64,000 nucleotides of DNA from Salinispora vitiensis (lineage in GTDB: Bacteria > Actinomycetota > Actinomycetes > Mycobacteriales > Micromonosporaceae): positions 929,947 through 993,946 of the forward strand of contig NZ_KB900388.1 in NCBI RefSeq assembly GCF_000378825.1, written 5' to 3'. Position numbers and translations under genes: made by a program. The notes under the pieces were generated by a model. It did no database searches, was not told the origin of the DNA, and saw only the letters and a list, made by a program, of their open reading frames with translations. This document shows positions 8,515 to 17,622 of this stretch, piece by piece. How positions within the stretch are numbered: position 1 is the stretch's first letter; every line of letters starts with the position of its first letter.

Positions 8515-9276
8515 TCAGCCCGGCACCGCCAAGTCCAGCACCGCGCCGAGCCCGTTCGGCCGGCCCGCCTCGCCGGGCGGGAGCACCAGCACCGCGCAGC
8601 CGGCCGCCACCGCGCCCGCGTCGGCGGGGGTGTCCCCAACCATGAGCACCCGTTCCGGGTCAACGGCCAGCGTCCCGCAGGCGTGCAGGAAGATACCCGG
8701 GTCGGGCTTGCAGCGCCCCACCTCGTACGACAGCACGTACCCGTCCACCAGGTCGGCGAGCCCCCAGGCGGCAAAGAGCGGCCGGATGTCGAAACCGATG
8801 TTGCTGACCACACCCACCCGTACCCCGGCGGCGCGCAGCGCGGCCAGGGTGGGGGCCGTATCCGGGTACGGCACCCACCCCTGGGGCACCAGCAACCGCT
8901 CGTAGAGCGCGTCGGCGAGCCCGTCGATCCCGGCGTCGACCGTCGCCGCGAGTCCGGTGTACGCGCCGCGGTGCGCATGCGGGTACAGGTCCCGGTCGGC
9001 CCAGAGCTCGGCCAGCGCGGGCGGGACCCGCGGGGGCAGTGGCCCCCCGGCCCGGCCGGCGGTGACCAGCCGGTCGGCGAGGGCGGTGGCGCGGATTCGG
9101 TCCAGCGCGGTTCCACAGCTGGCAGCCGCCGCGGTCACCCAGGCGGTAGCCTCCTCCACCTGCGCGAGCGTCCCGTGGAAATCGAAGAGCACCGCCTCCA
9201 CGGGACGGCGGGATGCCGTCGGGGAAACAGCACGACCCGGGGCGGTTGTCTGAGCGGGTTCGGTACGGTCCGGCAC
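8515..9276 (-). CDS. HAD-superfamily hydrolase
   Basis: Predicted phosphatase-like hydrolase, 253 residues. Motif I is FDFHGTL: the nucleophile Asp is present but the usual second Asp (general acid/base in DxD) is His, so phosphatase activity cannot be assumed. Motif II is VVSN, the Lys of motif III lies in GRCKPDPGIF and motif IV is MVGDTPADAG. The inserted cap resembles subfamily IA. Start GTG 9276 has a TAGGGT box seven bases upstream; the longer upstream reading frame is low-complexity and probably untranslated. Substrate unknown. Confidence 0.85.
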   Translation of the reverse strand: MPDRTEPAQTTAPGRAVSPTASRRPVEAVLFDFHGTLAQVEEATAWVTAAAASCGTALDRIRATALADRLVTAGRAGGPLPPRVPPALAELWADRDLYPHAHRGAYTGLAATVDAGIDGLADALYERLLVPQGWVPYPDTAPTLAALRAAGVRVGVVSNIGFDIRPLFAAWGLADLVDGYVLSYEVGRCKPDPGIFLHACGTLAVDPERVLMVGDTPADAGAVAAGCAVLVLPPGEAGRPNGLGAVLDLAVPG

Positions 9277-9283
9277 GCCGTGC

Positions 9284-9289
9284 ACCCTA
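9284..9289 (-). promoter_or_regulatory. -10 box of leaderless HAD gene
   Basis: TAGGGT on the minus strand, seven bases before GTG 9276. Confidence 0.45.
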
Positions 9290-9351
9290 CCGACCGCCCC
9301 GGACGGCTCCGGACGGGACGGCCTCGTGGGGCGCACCGGCGCGGCACGCAC

Positions 9352-9357
9352 TAATCT
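9352..9357 (+). promoter_or_regulatory. -10 box of leaderless helY start
   Basis: TAATCT seven bases before ATG 9365; no ribosome site in the interval. Confidence 0.5.
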
Positions 9358-9364
9358 TGGTCCC

Positions 9365-12133
9365 ATGTCGAGCCCCGCCGAGCGGTACGCCGCGGCACGC
9401 CGCCGGGCCGCACAGGCCCCCCTGTCCCCGGCGTTGGACGAGTTCGCCCTCGACCTCGGCGTCGACCTCGACGACTTTCAGCGGGAGGCCTGCCAGGCGT
9501 TGGAGCGCGGCAGCGGCGTCCTGGTCTGCGCCCCCACCGGCGCCGGCAAGACGGTCGTCGGTGAGTTCGCCGTCCACCTGGCGCTGCGGGGCGGGACCTC
9601 GGCTGACGCGGGGCGCCGCAAGTGCTTCTACACCACGCCGATCAAGGCGTTGTCGAATCAGAAGTACCACGATCTCGTTGACCGGCACGGCGCCGACCAG
9701 GTCGGGTTGCTCACCGGGGACAACGCCATCAACGGTGATGCGCCGGTGGTGGTGATGACCACCGAGGTACTGCGCAACATGCTCTACGCCGGCTCGGCGA
9801 CGCTGCAGGGGCTGGCGTACGTGGTGATGGACGAGGTGCACTACCTCGCCGACCGGTTCCGCGGCGGGGTGTGGGAGGAGGTGATCATCCACCTGCCCGC
9901 CTCGGTCACGCTGGTGTCGCTGTCGGCGACGGTGTCCAACGCGGAGGAGTTCGCCGACTGGCTGGTCACGGTGCGCGGCGAGACCGAGGTCGTGGTCAGC
10001 GAGCACCGGCCGGTGCCGTTGTGGCAACACATGCTGGTTGGCCGGCGGATGTTCGACCTGTTCCACGACGCCGACGCCGCGCGCAAGCACGATGTGCATC
10101 CGGAGTTGCTGCGCTACACCCGGGACACGCTGCGCCGCCTCGAGTTGGGGGACGGGCGCGGTGGCGGCCCGGGGGGTCGGCGTGGGCCGCGCTGGCGGGG
10201 GCCGATGCGCCCGGACATCGTCGACCGGCTGGACCGCGAGGGGCTGCTGCCGGCGATCCTGTTCATCTTCAGCCGTGCCGGCTGTGACGCGGCGGTGCAG
10301 CAGTGTCTCGCCGCCGGGCTGCGGCTCACCGGACCGGAGGAGCGGGCCGAGATCCGTCGGGTGGTGGAGAGTCGGATCACCACCATCCCGGGCGAGGACC
10401 TGTCGGTGCTCGGCTACTGGGACTGGCTGGACGGGTTGGAGCGGGGCCTCGCCGCGCACCACGCCGGCATGCTGCCGGCGTTCAAGGAGGTCGTCGAGGA
10501 GCTGTTCGTCCGCGGGCTGGTGAAGGCGGTGTTCGCCACCGAGACCCTCGCGCTGGGCATCAACATGCCGGCCCGCTGCGTGGTGTTGGAGCGCCTGGTC
10601 AAGTACAACGGCGAGGCGCACGTGGACCTGACGCCCGGCGAGTACACGCAGCTCACCGGCAGGGCGGGCCGCCGTGGTATCGACGTGGAGGGGCACGCGG
10701 TGGTGGTCTGGTCCCCGGAGACCGACCCGCGGCACGTGGCTGGCTTGGCATCCACCCGTACGTACCCGCTGCGGTCGAGTTTCCGGCCGTCGTACAACAT
10801 GGCCGTCAACCTCGTCGGCAGCGTGGGCGCGGAGCCGGCCCGGGCGTTGCTGGAATCCTCGTTCGCGCAGTTCCAGGCGGACCGGTCGGTGGTCGGGCTG
10901 GCGCGGCAGGTGCAGCGCAACACCGAGACGGTCCAGGCGTACGGCGTGGAGGCGGCCTGCCAGCACGGTGACTTCGACGCCTACTTCGCGATCCGGGTGG
11001 CGATCGCCGACCGGGAGCGGGAGTTGGCCCGGCAGGGGCAGAGCCAGCGGAAGGCGGCGGCGATCGTCTCGCTGGAGCGGCTGCGGGTCGGCGACGTGAT
11101 CCGGGTGCCGTCCGGCCGGCGCGCTGGCCTTGCGGTGGTGCTGGACCCGGCGGCCGCCGGCTTCGGGGAGCCCCGTCCGTTGGTGCTGACCCAGGACCGT
11201 TGGGCGGGCCGGGTGGGCCCGGGTGACTTCACCACCCCGGCGGAGGTGCTCACCCGGATTCGGGTGCCCAAACACTTCAACCACCGCTCCCCGGCCGCGC
11301 GCCGGGACCTGGCCGCCGCGGTCAGCGGCACCGGGCTGAACCGGCACGGCAGCCGGCGGGGTGGCCGGTCGCGGCGCGGTGGCGGGGAGGACGACCGGCT
11401 GGTGCAGCTCCGCGCCGAGCTGCGCCGCCATCCGTGCCACGCCTGCCCGGAACGGGAGGAGCACGCCCGTTGGGCGGAGCGTCGCCGCCGGCTGGAGAAG
11501 GACACCGAGGAGCTGCGGCAGCGGGTGACCGGCCGGACCGGTTCCCTGGCCCGCACCTTCGACCGGATCGTGGCGCTGTTGACGGCCCGCGGCTACCTGG
11601 CCGTCGACGGGGGCGTCACCGACGCCGGTCGGATGTTGAGCCGGATCTGGACGGAGGCGGATCTGCTGGTCGCCGAGTGCCTGCGTCGTGGCGTGTGGAA
11701 TGGGCTCAGCCCGGCCGAGTTGGCGGCGGCGGTGTCGGTGGTGGTCTTCGAGGCCCGCCGGGACGTTGACGAGCGCGCGTCGCTGCCGCGGGGCGCGGTG
11801 GCGACGGCGGTTGACGAGACGTTGAAGCTGTGGGGGGAGATCGAGGCCGACGAGGCGGCACAGGGGCTGACCGTGACCCGGGAGCCGGATCTCGGCTTCG
11901 CCTGGCCGGTCTACCGCTGGGCCCGTGGTGAGCCACTCGCGAAGGTTCTCGTCAGCGGCCACATCGACGGCGAGATGCCGGCCGGCGACTTCGTCCGCTG
12001 GGCCCGGCAGGTGGTGGACCTGCTCGGCCAACTGGCCGAGTCCGGCGGCGCCTCTTCCGAGCTGCGTAGCACCGCGCGGCAGGCCATCGTCGCGGTGAAC
12101 CGCGGGGTGCTCTCCTACCAGGCCACCGCCTGA
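9365..12133 (+). CDS. helY: Ski2-like superfamily 2 RNA helicase HelY
   Basis: ATP-dependent helicase of the Ski2/Mtr4 class, 922 residues; the mycobacterial equivalent is HelY, found at the same place after tatC. Walker A CAPTGAGKT lies at about residues 55-63, then TTPIKALSNQKY, motif II DEVH, motif III SATVSN, and the C-terminal helicase lobe with ETLALGINMPA and QLTGRAGRRGID. The rest resembles the rRNA-processing arch/DSHCT domain (ERASLPRGAVATAVDETLKLW, DFVRWARQVVDLLGQL). Likely acts in RNA processing or decay. ATG 9365 is leaderless. Confidence 0.93.
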   Translation: MSSPAERYAAARRRAAQAPLSPALDEFALDLGVDLDDFQREACQALERGSGVLVCAPTGAGKTVVGEFAVHLALRGGTSADAGRRKCFYTTPIKALSNQKYHDLVDRHGADQVGLLTGDNAINGDAPVVVMTTEVLRNMLYAGSATLQGLAYVVMDEVHYLADRFRGGVWEEVIIHLPASVTLVSLSATVSNAEEFADWLVTVRGETEVVVSEHRPVPLWQHMLVGRRMFDLFHDADAARKHDVHPELLRYTRDTLRRLELGDGRGGGPGGRRGPRWRGPMRPDIVDRLDREGLLPAILFIFSRAGCDAAVQQCLAAGLRLTGPEERAEIRRVVESRITTIPGEDLSVLGYWDWLDGLERGLAAHHAGMLPAFKEVVEELFVRGLVKAVFATETLALGINMPARCVVLERLVKYNGEAHVDLTPGEYTQLTGRAGRRGIDVEGHAVVVWSPETDPRHVAGLASTRTYPLRSSFRPSYNMAVNLVGSVGAEPARALLESSFAQFQADRSVVGLARQVQRNTETVQAYGVEAACQHGDFDAYFAIRVAIADRERELARQGQSQRKAAAIVSLERLRVGDVIRVPSGRRAGLAVVLDPAAAGFGEPRPLVLTQDRWAGRVGPGDFTTPAEVLTRIRVPKHFNHRSPAARRDLAAAVSGTGLNRHGSRRGGRSRRGGGEDDRLVQLRAELRRHPCHACPEREEHARWAERRRRLEKDTEELRQRVTGRTGSLARTFDRIVALLTARGYLAVDGGVTDAGRMLSRIWTEADLLVAECLRRGVWNGLSPAELAAAVSVVVFEARRDVDERASLPRGAVATAVDETLKLWGEIEADEAAQGLTVTREPDLGFAWPVYRWARGEPLAKVLVSGHIDGEMPAGDFVRWARQVVDLLGQLAESGGASSELRSTARQAIVAVNRGVLSYQATA

Positions 12134-12194
12134 CGAGTCACCTCTCGTCCGGCACCGCACCCCCCGCACCGCACCCCCCCCGCACCGCACCGCA

Positions 12195-12223
12195 CCGTCC
12201 CCGGCACCGCGCGCCGGGGACGG
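12195..12223. terminator. Hairpin between helY and exonuclease gene
   Basis: Perfect ten-base stem (ccgtccccgg / ccggggacgg) with a nine-base loop between convergent genes; no clear T-run, so termination is inferred. It sits just after a C-rich low-complexity run of cgcacc units (about 12155-12198). Confidence 0.5.
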
Positions 12224-12236
12224 CTGGCGACGGCGG

Positions 12237-13154
12237 TCAGTCCGCGCGGTGGGCCAGGGCGTCAACCAGGCGCCGGACGGCGCCGGCTAGGTTCCACCGC
12301 TCGGCGAGGTCGAGCAGCCGATCGGGGTCAGCCGGTGCGGCCGGCAGGTCGGTGGGCAGGGCGGGCAGCGGCACATCGAGGGCGACCCGGACCACCGTCG
12401 GGGCGACGGCCAGGTACTCCCGCGCGGCGCTGAGTTTCGCCCGTAGCCCCGGCGCGAAACCGGCAGCCGGATCGTCCAGGGCGGCGAGCACACCGGCGAT
12501 GTCGCCGTACCGGTCAACGAGCCGGGCCGCGGTCTTCTCACCGACGCCGGGAACCCCCGGCAGACCGTCGCTGGGGTCACCGCGCAGCGCGGCGAAGTCG
12601 GCGTAGCGGGCGGCGGGCACCCCGTATCGGGCCTGGACGGCAGCGTCGTCGCAGTCTGCCAGCTTCGCCACCCCCCGCCCGACATAGAGCAGCCGCACCC
12701 GCCGGGCGTCATCGACCAGCTGGAACAGGTCGCGGTCGCCGGAGACCACCTCGACCGGGCCCGGCTGGGTGACCGAGAGGGTGCCGAGCACGTCGTCAGC
12801 CTCGTAGCCGGTGGCGCCGACGGTGGTTACGCCGAGCGCGTCGAGCACGTCGAGCATCACCGGGACCTGCGGACCCAGCGTGTCGGGAACCACCTCACCC
12901 CCCTCCGGCGCCACCCGGTGCGCCTTGTACGACGGCAGGAGGGCCACCCGCCACTGGGGTCGCCAGTCGTGGTCCATCGCGCACACCATCCGGCCCGGCC
13001 GGCGGGTGCGGACCAGGCTCGCCAACATGTCGAGGAAGCCGCGGACCGCGTTGACCGGTTGGCCGTCGGGCCCGACCGCGGCGGACTCCGGAATGCCGAA
13101 GTATGCCCGGAAGTAGAGGCTGGGCGCGTCCACGAGCATCAGCGGGGCTGGCAT
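12237..13154 (-). CDS. 5'-3' exonuclease (FEN/Pol I N-domain type)
   Basis: Stand-alone structure-specific nuclease like the 5' nuclease domain of DNA polymerase I, 305 residues; probably removes flaps or RNA primers. Metal-binding carboxylates are visible in MLVDAPSLYFRAYFG, TGYEADDVLGTL, VVSGDRDLFQLV and ALRGDPSDGLPGVPGVGEKTA, the last being the helix-3-turn DNA-binding motif. Start ATG 13154 fits the family N-terminus. The orthologue adjoins helY in mycobacteria as well. Confidence 0.92.
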   Translation of the reverse strand: MPAPLMLVDAPSLYFRAYFGIPESAAVGPDGQPVNAVRGFLDMLASLVRTRRPGRMVCAMDHDWRPQWRVALLPSYKAHRVAPEGGEVVPDTLGPQVPVMLDVLDALGVTTVGATGYEADDVLGTLSVTQPGPVEVVSGDRDLFQLVDDARRVRLLYVGRGVAKLADCDDAAVQARYGVPAARYADFAALRGDPSDGLPGVPGVGEKTAARLVDRYGDIAGVLAALDDPAAGFAPGLRAKLSAAREYLAVAPTVVRVALDVPLPALPTDLPAAPADPDRLLDLAERWNLAGAVRRLVDALAHRAD

Positions 13155-13324
13155 GCGGGACAGCCTGGCACACCGCACCGACATCGGCGTGGATGTGGGC
13201 AGCGGGGGACCGGCCGATGACCTCCGCTGCGCGTTCCGGTGCCGCGGCGGTGGGGCGAGCCGAACGACCGTTAAGCTGGTGGGCGCGACGGCTCAACCCC
13301 ACCCCCCACGGAGCTCATCAACCC

Positions 13325-14467
13325 ATGACTGTCGACCGGATCCTCCCCACCGACGAGGCCCACGACCTGCTGGACCTGGCCACCGAACTCGCCGACCGGG
13401 AGCTCGCGCCGAAGGCCGCCGACCACGAGGAGCGCGCCGAGTTCCCCCGGGAGGTGCTGCGCACCCTGGGTCGGTCGGGCCTGCTCGGCCTGCCGTACGC
13501 GGAGGAGTACGGCGGCGCCGCCCAGCCGTACGAGGTGTACCTGCAGGTGTTGGAGATCCTGGCCAGCCGCTGGCTCGCGGCCGCCGAGGCGATCAGCGTC
13601 CACACCCTGTCCTGCTTCCCACTCGCCGAGTACGGCACGGCGCAGCAGCGGAAGCTGCTGCCCGAGCTGATCGGTGGGGAGTTGCTGGGCGCGTACTGTC
13701 TCTCCGAGCCGCAGGGCGGTTCGGATGCCGCGAGTCTGACCACCCGGGCCGTCCTCGACGGCGAGGAGTACGTCGTCTCCGGCACGAAGGCGTGGATCAC
13801 GCACGCCCACGTGGCGGATTTCTACAACATCTTCTGCCGTACCGGCGGTGCCGGGGCGTCGGGCATCTCCTGCCTGCTCGCGGACCGGAACCTGCCTGGG
13901 ATCGAGCCGCAGCTGCCGGAGCGCACGATGGGGCTGCACGCTTCTCCGGTGGCGCAGGTCGTCTTCGATGGGACGCGGGTGCCGGCGGAGCGGCTGATCG
14001 GCGGGGAGGGCAGGGGCTTCGGCATCGCGATGTCCGCGCTGGACTCGGGCCGGCTGGGGATCGCGGCCTGCGCGGTTGGCCTGGCCCAGGCGGCGCTGGA
14101 CTACGCGGTCGGCTATGCCCGGGAGCGGCAGCAGTTCGGCCGGGCGATCGTCGACTTCCAGGGGCTGGGATTCCTGCTCGCTGATGCCGCCACCCAGATC
14201 TCGGCGGCCCGGGCCCTGATGCTTGCGGCGGCCCGGCTGCGCGACGCCGGTCGGCCGTACTCGATCGAGGCGGCGAAGGCGAAGCTGTTCGCCACCGATA
14301 TGGCCATGCGGGTGACCACCGACGCGGTGCAGGTGCTGGGCGGTGCGGGCTACGTCGCTGATCACCCCGTGGAGCGGTACATGCGCGAGGCGAAGGTGCT
14401 GCAGATTGTTGAGGGGACCAACCAGATCCAGCGTATGGTGATCTCCCGGGCGCTGGCGAAGGGCTGA
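13325..14467 (+). CDS. Acyl-CoA dehydrogenase
   Basis: FAD enzyme that introduces a trans-2,3 double bond into an acyl-CoA, 380 residues. The signature YCLSEPQGGSDAASLTT (FAD/substrate binding) and the second signature around QVLGGAGYVADHPVERYMREAK are intact; GTNQIQRMVISRAL is the usual C-terminal block. The catalytic base is expected in the REAKVLQIVEGTN segment (the Glu of VEGT), the short-/branched-chain pattern. Preceded by GAGC only; the start at ATG 13325 matches family N-termini. Faces away from the exonuclease gene. Confidence 0.92.
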   Translation: MTVDRILPTDEAHDLLDLATELADRELAPKAADHEERAEFPREVLRTLGRSGLLGLPYAEEYGGAAQPYEVYLQVLEILASRWLAAAEAISVHTLSCFPLAEYGTAQQRKLLPELIGGELLGAYCLSEPQGGSDAASLTTRAVLDGEEYVVSGTKAWITHAHVADFYNIFCRTGGAGASGISCLLADRNLPGIEPQLPERTMGLHASPVAQVVFDGTRVPAERLIGGEGRGFGIAMSALDSGRLGIAACAVGLAQAALDYAVGYARERQQFGRAIVDFQGLGFLLADAATQISAARALMLAAARLRDAGRPYSIEAAKAKLFATDMAMRVTTDAVQVLGGAGYVADHPVERYMREAKVLQIVEGTNQIQRMVISRALAKG

Positions 14468-14537
14468 CGGAGGGGGCGGACCCGCGGCCGCCGCGTTGTT
14501 CTGGTGACCCAACGTCGCGTGGTGGGCCTTTTCCCGG

Positions 14538-14543
14538 TAGGTT
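14538..14543 (+). promoter_or_regulatory. -10 box of leaderless Lrp-type gene
   Basis: TAGGTT seven bases before GTG 14551. Confidence 0.45.
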
Positions 14544-14550
14544 GCTCGCC

Positions 14551-15057
14551 GTGGAGGAGATCGACCGGGCCATCGTCGCGGAGCTTGCCGTGGACGGCCG
14601 GCTGTCCTATACCGACCTCGCGGAGCGGGTGGGGTTGTCGGTCTCCGCGGTGCATCAGCGGGTCCGCCGGCTGGAGCAGCGTGGGGTCATCGGCGGGTAC
14701 ACGGCTCGGGTGTCCTTCGAGGCGCTGGACCTACCACTGACGGCATTTGTAGCGATTCGGCCGTTTGATCCCTCGCAGCCGGATGACGCGCCGGAGCGGC
14801 TGGCCCACCTACCGGAGATCGATTCGTGTTACTCGGTCGCGGGGGAGGACTTCTACCTGCTGTTGCTGCGGGTCGCCGGGCCGACCGACCTGGAGCGGGT
14901 GCTGCAGGAGATCCGGATGGCGGCGAGTGTTACCACGCGGACCACGGTGGTGTTGTCGACGCCGTACGAGGGCCGGCCGCCGAAGTTCACTGCCCAGGGG
15001 CCCGGGCGGTTGCGGCCGCGGGGGCCGGGGGAGCCGGCTGGTTCCACCGAAGGATGA
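14551..15057 (+). CDS. Lrp/AsnC family transcriptional regulator
   Basis: 168 residues: N-terminal HTH (IDRAIVAELAVDGRLSYTDLAERVGLSVSAVHQRVRRLE) and a C-terminal RAM ligand-binding domain with EIDSCYSVAGEDFYLLLLRV. Senses an amino acid or similar small molecule; target unknown, although the acyl-CoA dehydrogenase just upstream is a candidate. The C-terminal tail is Pro/Gly/Arg-rich. The end overlaps the convergent histidine phosphatase gene by 71 bases. Confidence 0.9.
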   Translation: MEEIDRAIVAELAVDGRLSYTDLAERVGLSVSAVHQRVRRLEQRGVIGGYTARVSFEALDLPLTAFVAIRPFDPSQPDDAPERLAHLPEIDSCYSVAGEDFYLLLLRVAGPTDLERVLQEIRMAASVTTRTTVVLSTPYEGRPPKFTAQGPGRLRPRGPGEPAGSTEG

Positions 15058-15598
15058 CCGGCCGGCCGTGTTCGTGGCCGAGCACGCTGACGGTCGCGGT
15101 TTCCAGCCGGAACAGCGCCCCGGCGGAGGGCGGTAGGTCGAGCCACCGGGCGGTGAGCACCCGGAGGCTGTGCGCGTGTCCGACCACGGCGACGGTGCCG
15201 TGGTCGAGGACGGGGCCCAGTCGGGTGAGGAGTCGGTCGAGCCGCGCACCGACCTGGCGGGGAGACTCGCCACCGGGGCAGCCGTCGGTCCAGAGGTTCC
15301 AGTCGGGGTCTTCTTCGTGGACCTCGGCGGTGGTGCGGCCCTCGATTTCCCCGTAGTTCCACTCGGCGAGGTCGTTGTCCGTCCCGGTCGGGGTGAGGCC
15401 GGCGAGCCGTGCGGTACGCACTGCGCGGGCGCAGGGGCTGGTCAGGACGGTGGCGAAGCGCCGGCCGGTGAGCATCGGGCCGAGTGCGCGGGCTTGTCGT
15501 TCGCCGTCGGGGGTCAGCGCGAGGTCGGTGTAGGAGGTGTGTCGTCGACGGGCGCTCCATGTGGTCTCACCGTGTCTGATCAGGAGGAGCTCACCCAT
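14987..15598 (-). CDS. Histidine phosphatase family protein
   Basis: Phosphoglycerate-mutase-like phosphatase, 203 residues. The catalytic RHG motif is in LLLIRHGETTWS, the second arginine/histidine pair in SPCARAVRTARL and VVGHAHSLRVL, and the acid Glu in AEWNYGEIEGRT. Substrate not deducible; similar proteins are acid phosphatases or broad-specificity sugar phosphatases. ATG 15598 preferred because the product then begins directly with the strand before RHG. Confidence 0.9.
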   Translation of the reverse strand: MGELLLIRHGETTWSARRRHTSYTDLALTPDGERQARALGPMLTGRRFATVLTSPCARAVRTARLAGLTPTGTDNDLAEWNYGEIEGRTTAEVHEEDPDWNLWTDGCPGGESPRQVGARLDRLLTRLGPVLDHGTVAVVGHAHSLRVLTARWLDLPPSAGALFRLETATVSVLGHEHGRPVILRWNQPAPPAPAAATARAPGQ

Positions 15599-15752
15599 GC
15601 GTTCAGTCAACCACCGGGCCTGCGTTTCTTCCTGGCTAGCATCCTAGGATGCACTACGCGATGCGCCCTCGCTCACTGACCCAGACGAGTAGCCGCCATC
15701 GGCACGGGAAACCCGATGGCGATGGCCGAAACGCCACGAGGGGAGGACGGCG

Positions 15753-15938
15753 ATGGGCTTCGCCACCAAGACGAAGAACCTGGTGGACGAGCTGACCGGC
15801 GCCACCAAGGAACGGGTAGGCGATGTCTGCGGCGACGAGCGGCTGCGGGTCGAAGGGGTCCAGCAGCGGGACGACGCCCGTGCTCGCCAGGCCACGGAGG
15901 AGCGCGCTGAGCAGTCGGATCAGACTGGGGCGCGGTGA
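15753..15938 (+). CDS. CsbD-like small stress protein
   Basis: 61 residues, hydrophilic; begins MGFATKTKNLVDELTGATKERVGD, close to the CsbD pattern (KNxxxELTGxxKExxGxxxGDxxLxxEG), and is followed by LRVEGVQQRDDARARQA. CsbD proteins are general-stress induced with unclear biochemical role. Good ribosome site GGGGAGG before the ATG, and a strong terminator downstream, so monocistronic. It contains a Cys (GDVCGDE) where the family is usually Cys-free. Confidence 0.8.
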   Translation: MGFATKTKNLVDELTGATKERVGDVCGDERLRVEGVQQRDDARARQATEERAEQSDQTGAR

Positions 15939-15951
15939 CATGACCGCTTGA

Positions 15952-15994
15952 CCACGACGGGCCCGGCAGGAAGTCGCTGCCGGGCCCGTCGTGG
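15952..15994 (+). terminator. Strong terminator after the CsbD-like gene
   Basis: Perfect 18-base stem (arms 15952-15969 and 15977-15994) with a seven-base loop, 14 bases after the stop, followed by a modest T-containing stretch (ttgcgactggtttt). Confidence 0.85.
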
Positions 15995-16035
15995 TTGCGA
16001 CTGGTTTTGGCTACGGCCGGATCCCCGTAGCCGGT

Positions 16036-16061
16036 GCCGCCCACTAGGTCACTTGGGCGGC
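16036..16061 (-). terminator. Terminator after kamA
   Basis: Eight-base GC stem (gccgccca / tgggcggc) with a ten-base loop 14 bases beyond the kamA stop on the minus strand. Confidence 0.55.
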
Positions 16062-16074
16062 GGATCGTGGTGGG

Positions 16075-17478
16075 TCAGTCGTCGCGGTGGGCCGCCCACC
16101 AGGCCTGACCGGTCTCGGGCAGGGTGTCGATCGGGTCGTAGTACGCGTACCGCTTGTTGAGCGCCTCCAGGTCAGCGGACTCGATGGAGGTGCGGTAGTT
16201 CTTGGTCCAGTACGAGATGCCCCGCTCTCGGTCGTATTCGGTGAGCATGTGCACCCAGCGCTTGCCGACGAAGGGAACATCGCAGACGATTCGCGGAGTG
16301 GCGTAGCCGGGCAGGTAGCCCATGATGTCGTGTTGGAGCTGTTGGGCGTGGCTGACCGGGACCCGCCAGTGCTCGGCGTTGGGGATCATGTCGCAGAGGT
16401 AGAAGTAGTACGGCAGGATGCCGGCTTCGCCCTGCAACGCGAAGCAGAGATCAAGTAGGTCGGGCGTGGTGGCGTTGACGCCGCGCATGAGTACGCCCTG
16501 GTTGCGGACGTCGCGAACCCCGACGTTTAGGGCGGTCTGGGCGGCTTTGGCGACCAGCGGGGTGAGGGACTGGGCGTGGTTGACGTGGGTGTGGATCGCG
16601 AGGTTGACGCCGCGGCGGGCGGCGGTACGGGCGACCCGCTCGAGGCCTTCGACAACATCAGCCCGGAGCCAGTGCTGGGGCAGGCCCATCAGGGCTTTGG
16701 TGGCGAGCCGGATGTCGCGCACGGTCTCGATGTCGAGCAGGCGCATCAGATACGACTCGAGGTTCTTCCACGGCACGTTGGCCACGTCACCGCCGGAGAC
16801 GACGACGTCACGGACGCCCGGGTGGGCCCGGAGATAGGTGATGTGGGCGTCGTAGCGGTCGACGGGTTTGAGGGTGAGTTTGAGTTTGTCGATGGCGGGG
16901 GTGGAGTTGCCGACCAGGTCCATCCGGGTGCAGTGCCCGCAGTACTGCGGGCAGGTGGAGAGTAGTTCGGCGAGTACTTTGGTGGGGTAGCGGTGGGTGA
17001 GGCCCTCGGCGACCCACATGTCGTGTTCGTGGAGGGAGTCGCGGCTGGCGTACGGGTGCGAGGGCCAGTCGGTGCGTCGGTCGGAGGCGACGGGGACCAT
17101 GTAGCGCCGGATCGGGTCGGCGTAGAGGGCGTCGGTGGTCATCGCCTCGAAGGGCACCATGGTGTTGAGCATCTGGGGTGGCAACAGCATGGACATGGTG
17201 GCCAGGGCCTTCTGGTCGGCTTCCAGGTCGGCGTAGAAGGTCTCGCCCACGAGGTCGCCGAGGACGGCGCGGAGTTGCTTGATGTTCTTGATGCAGTTGG
17301 TGCGTTGCCATTGGGCGGATTCCCACTGGTCGCGGCTGATGTGGCGCCAGCCGGGGAAGCGGGTCCAGTCGGGTTCGACGAGGGGGGCTCGTCGGTATTC
17401 GTAGGGTTGGCCCGTGGTGGGGGCGGCGGATGCAGGCTGGGCTGCGGAGATGGTTTCCGCGGGGTGGGTCTGGGTCAC
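16075..17478 (-). CDS. kamA: Lysine 2,3-aminomutase (KamA family radical SAM enzyme)
   Basis: PLP- and SAM-dependent enzyme expected to make L-beta-lysine from L-lysine. 467 residues; the [4Fe-4S] motif is STCPQYCGHCTRMD with Cys176, Cys180 and Cys183 (CxxxCxxC), followed by the glycine-rich VVSGGDVANV. The usual PLP-lysine motif DAPGGGGK is replaced by DVPFVGK, so this is a divergent subgroup and the exact amino acid substrate is less certain. Ribosome site AAGGAGGGGG before the GTG. It is divergent from the kdd-kamDE operon, which supports the lysine assignment. Confidence 0.87.
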   Translation of the reverse strand: MTQTHPAETISAAQPASAAPTTGQPYEYRRAPLVEPDWTRFPGWRHISRDQWESAQWQRTNCIKNIKQLRAVLGDLVGETFYADLEADQKALATMSMLLPPQMLNTMVPFEAMTTDALYADPIRRYMVPVASDRRTDWPSHPYASRDSLHEHDMWVAEGLTHRYPTKVLAELLSTCPQYCGHCTRMDLVGNSTPAIDKLKLTLKPVDRYDAHITYLRAHPGVRDVVVSGGDVANVPWKNLESYLMRLLDIETVRDIRLATKALMGLPQHWLRADVVEGLERVARTAARRGVNLAIHTHVNHAQSLTPLVAKAAQTALNVGVRDVRNQGVLMRGVNATTPDLLDLCFALQGEAGILPYYFYLCDMIPNAEHWRVPVSHAQQLQHDIMGYLPGYATPRIVCDVPFVGKRWVHMLTEYDRERGISYWTKNYRTSIESADLEALNKRYAYYDPIDTLPETGQAWWAAHRDD

Positions 17479-17622
17479 GGCCCCCTCCTTATGGGTGGTG
17501 GTGTGGATGATCAGTGGCTCCGTAGGTCTGGAAATTATCCGGTGAAGTAACTATTCTGCCGTAAGTTTTCCCGCTTTGCGAGTCGCGGTCCGGGCTTCAG
17601 GCGGCTGGACAGGGAGGTCGGC

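Noticed and set aside
12134..12194. C-rich cgcacc tandem run, considered as CRISPR or minisatellite
   Set aside because: No spacers, irregular unit length; just low-complexity sequence before a hairpin.
9287..12265. 992-residue open frame antisense to helY
   Set aside because: Fully overlaps helY, whose helicase motifs are intact; low-complexity Arg/Pro/His-rich translation typical of antisense shadow in GC-rich DNA.
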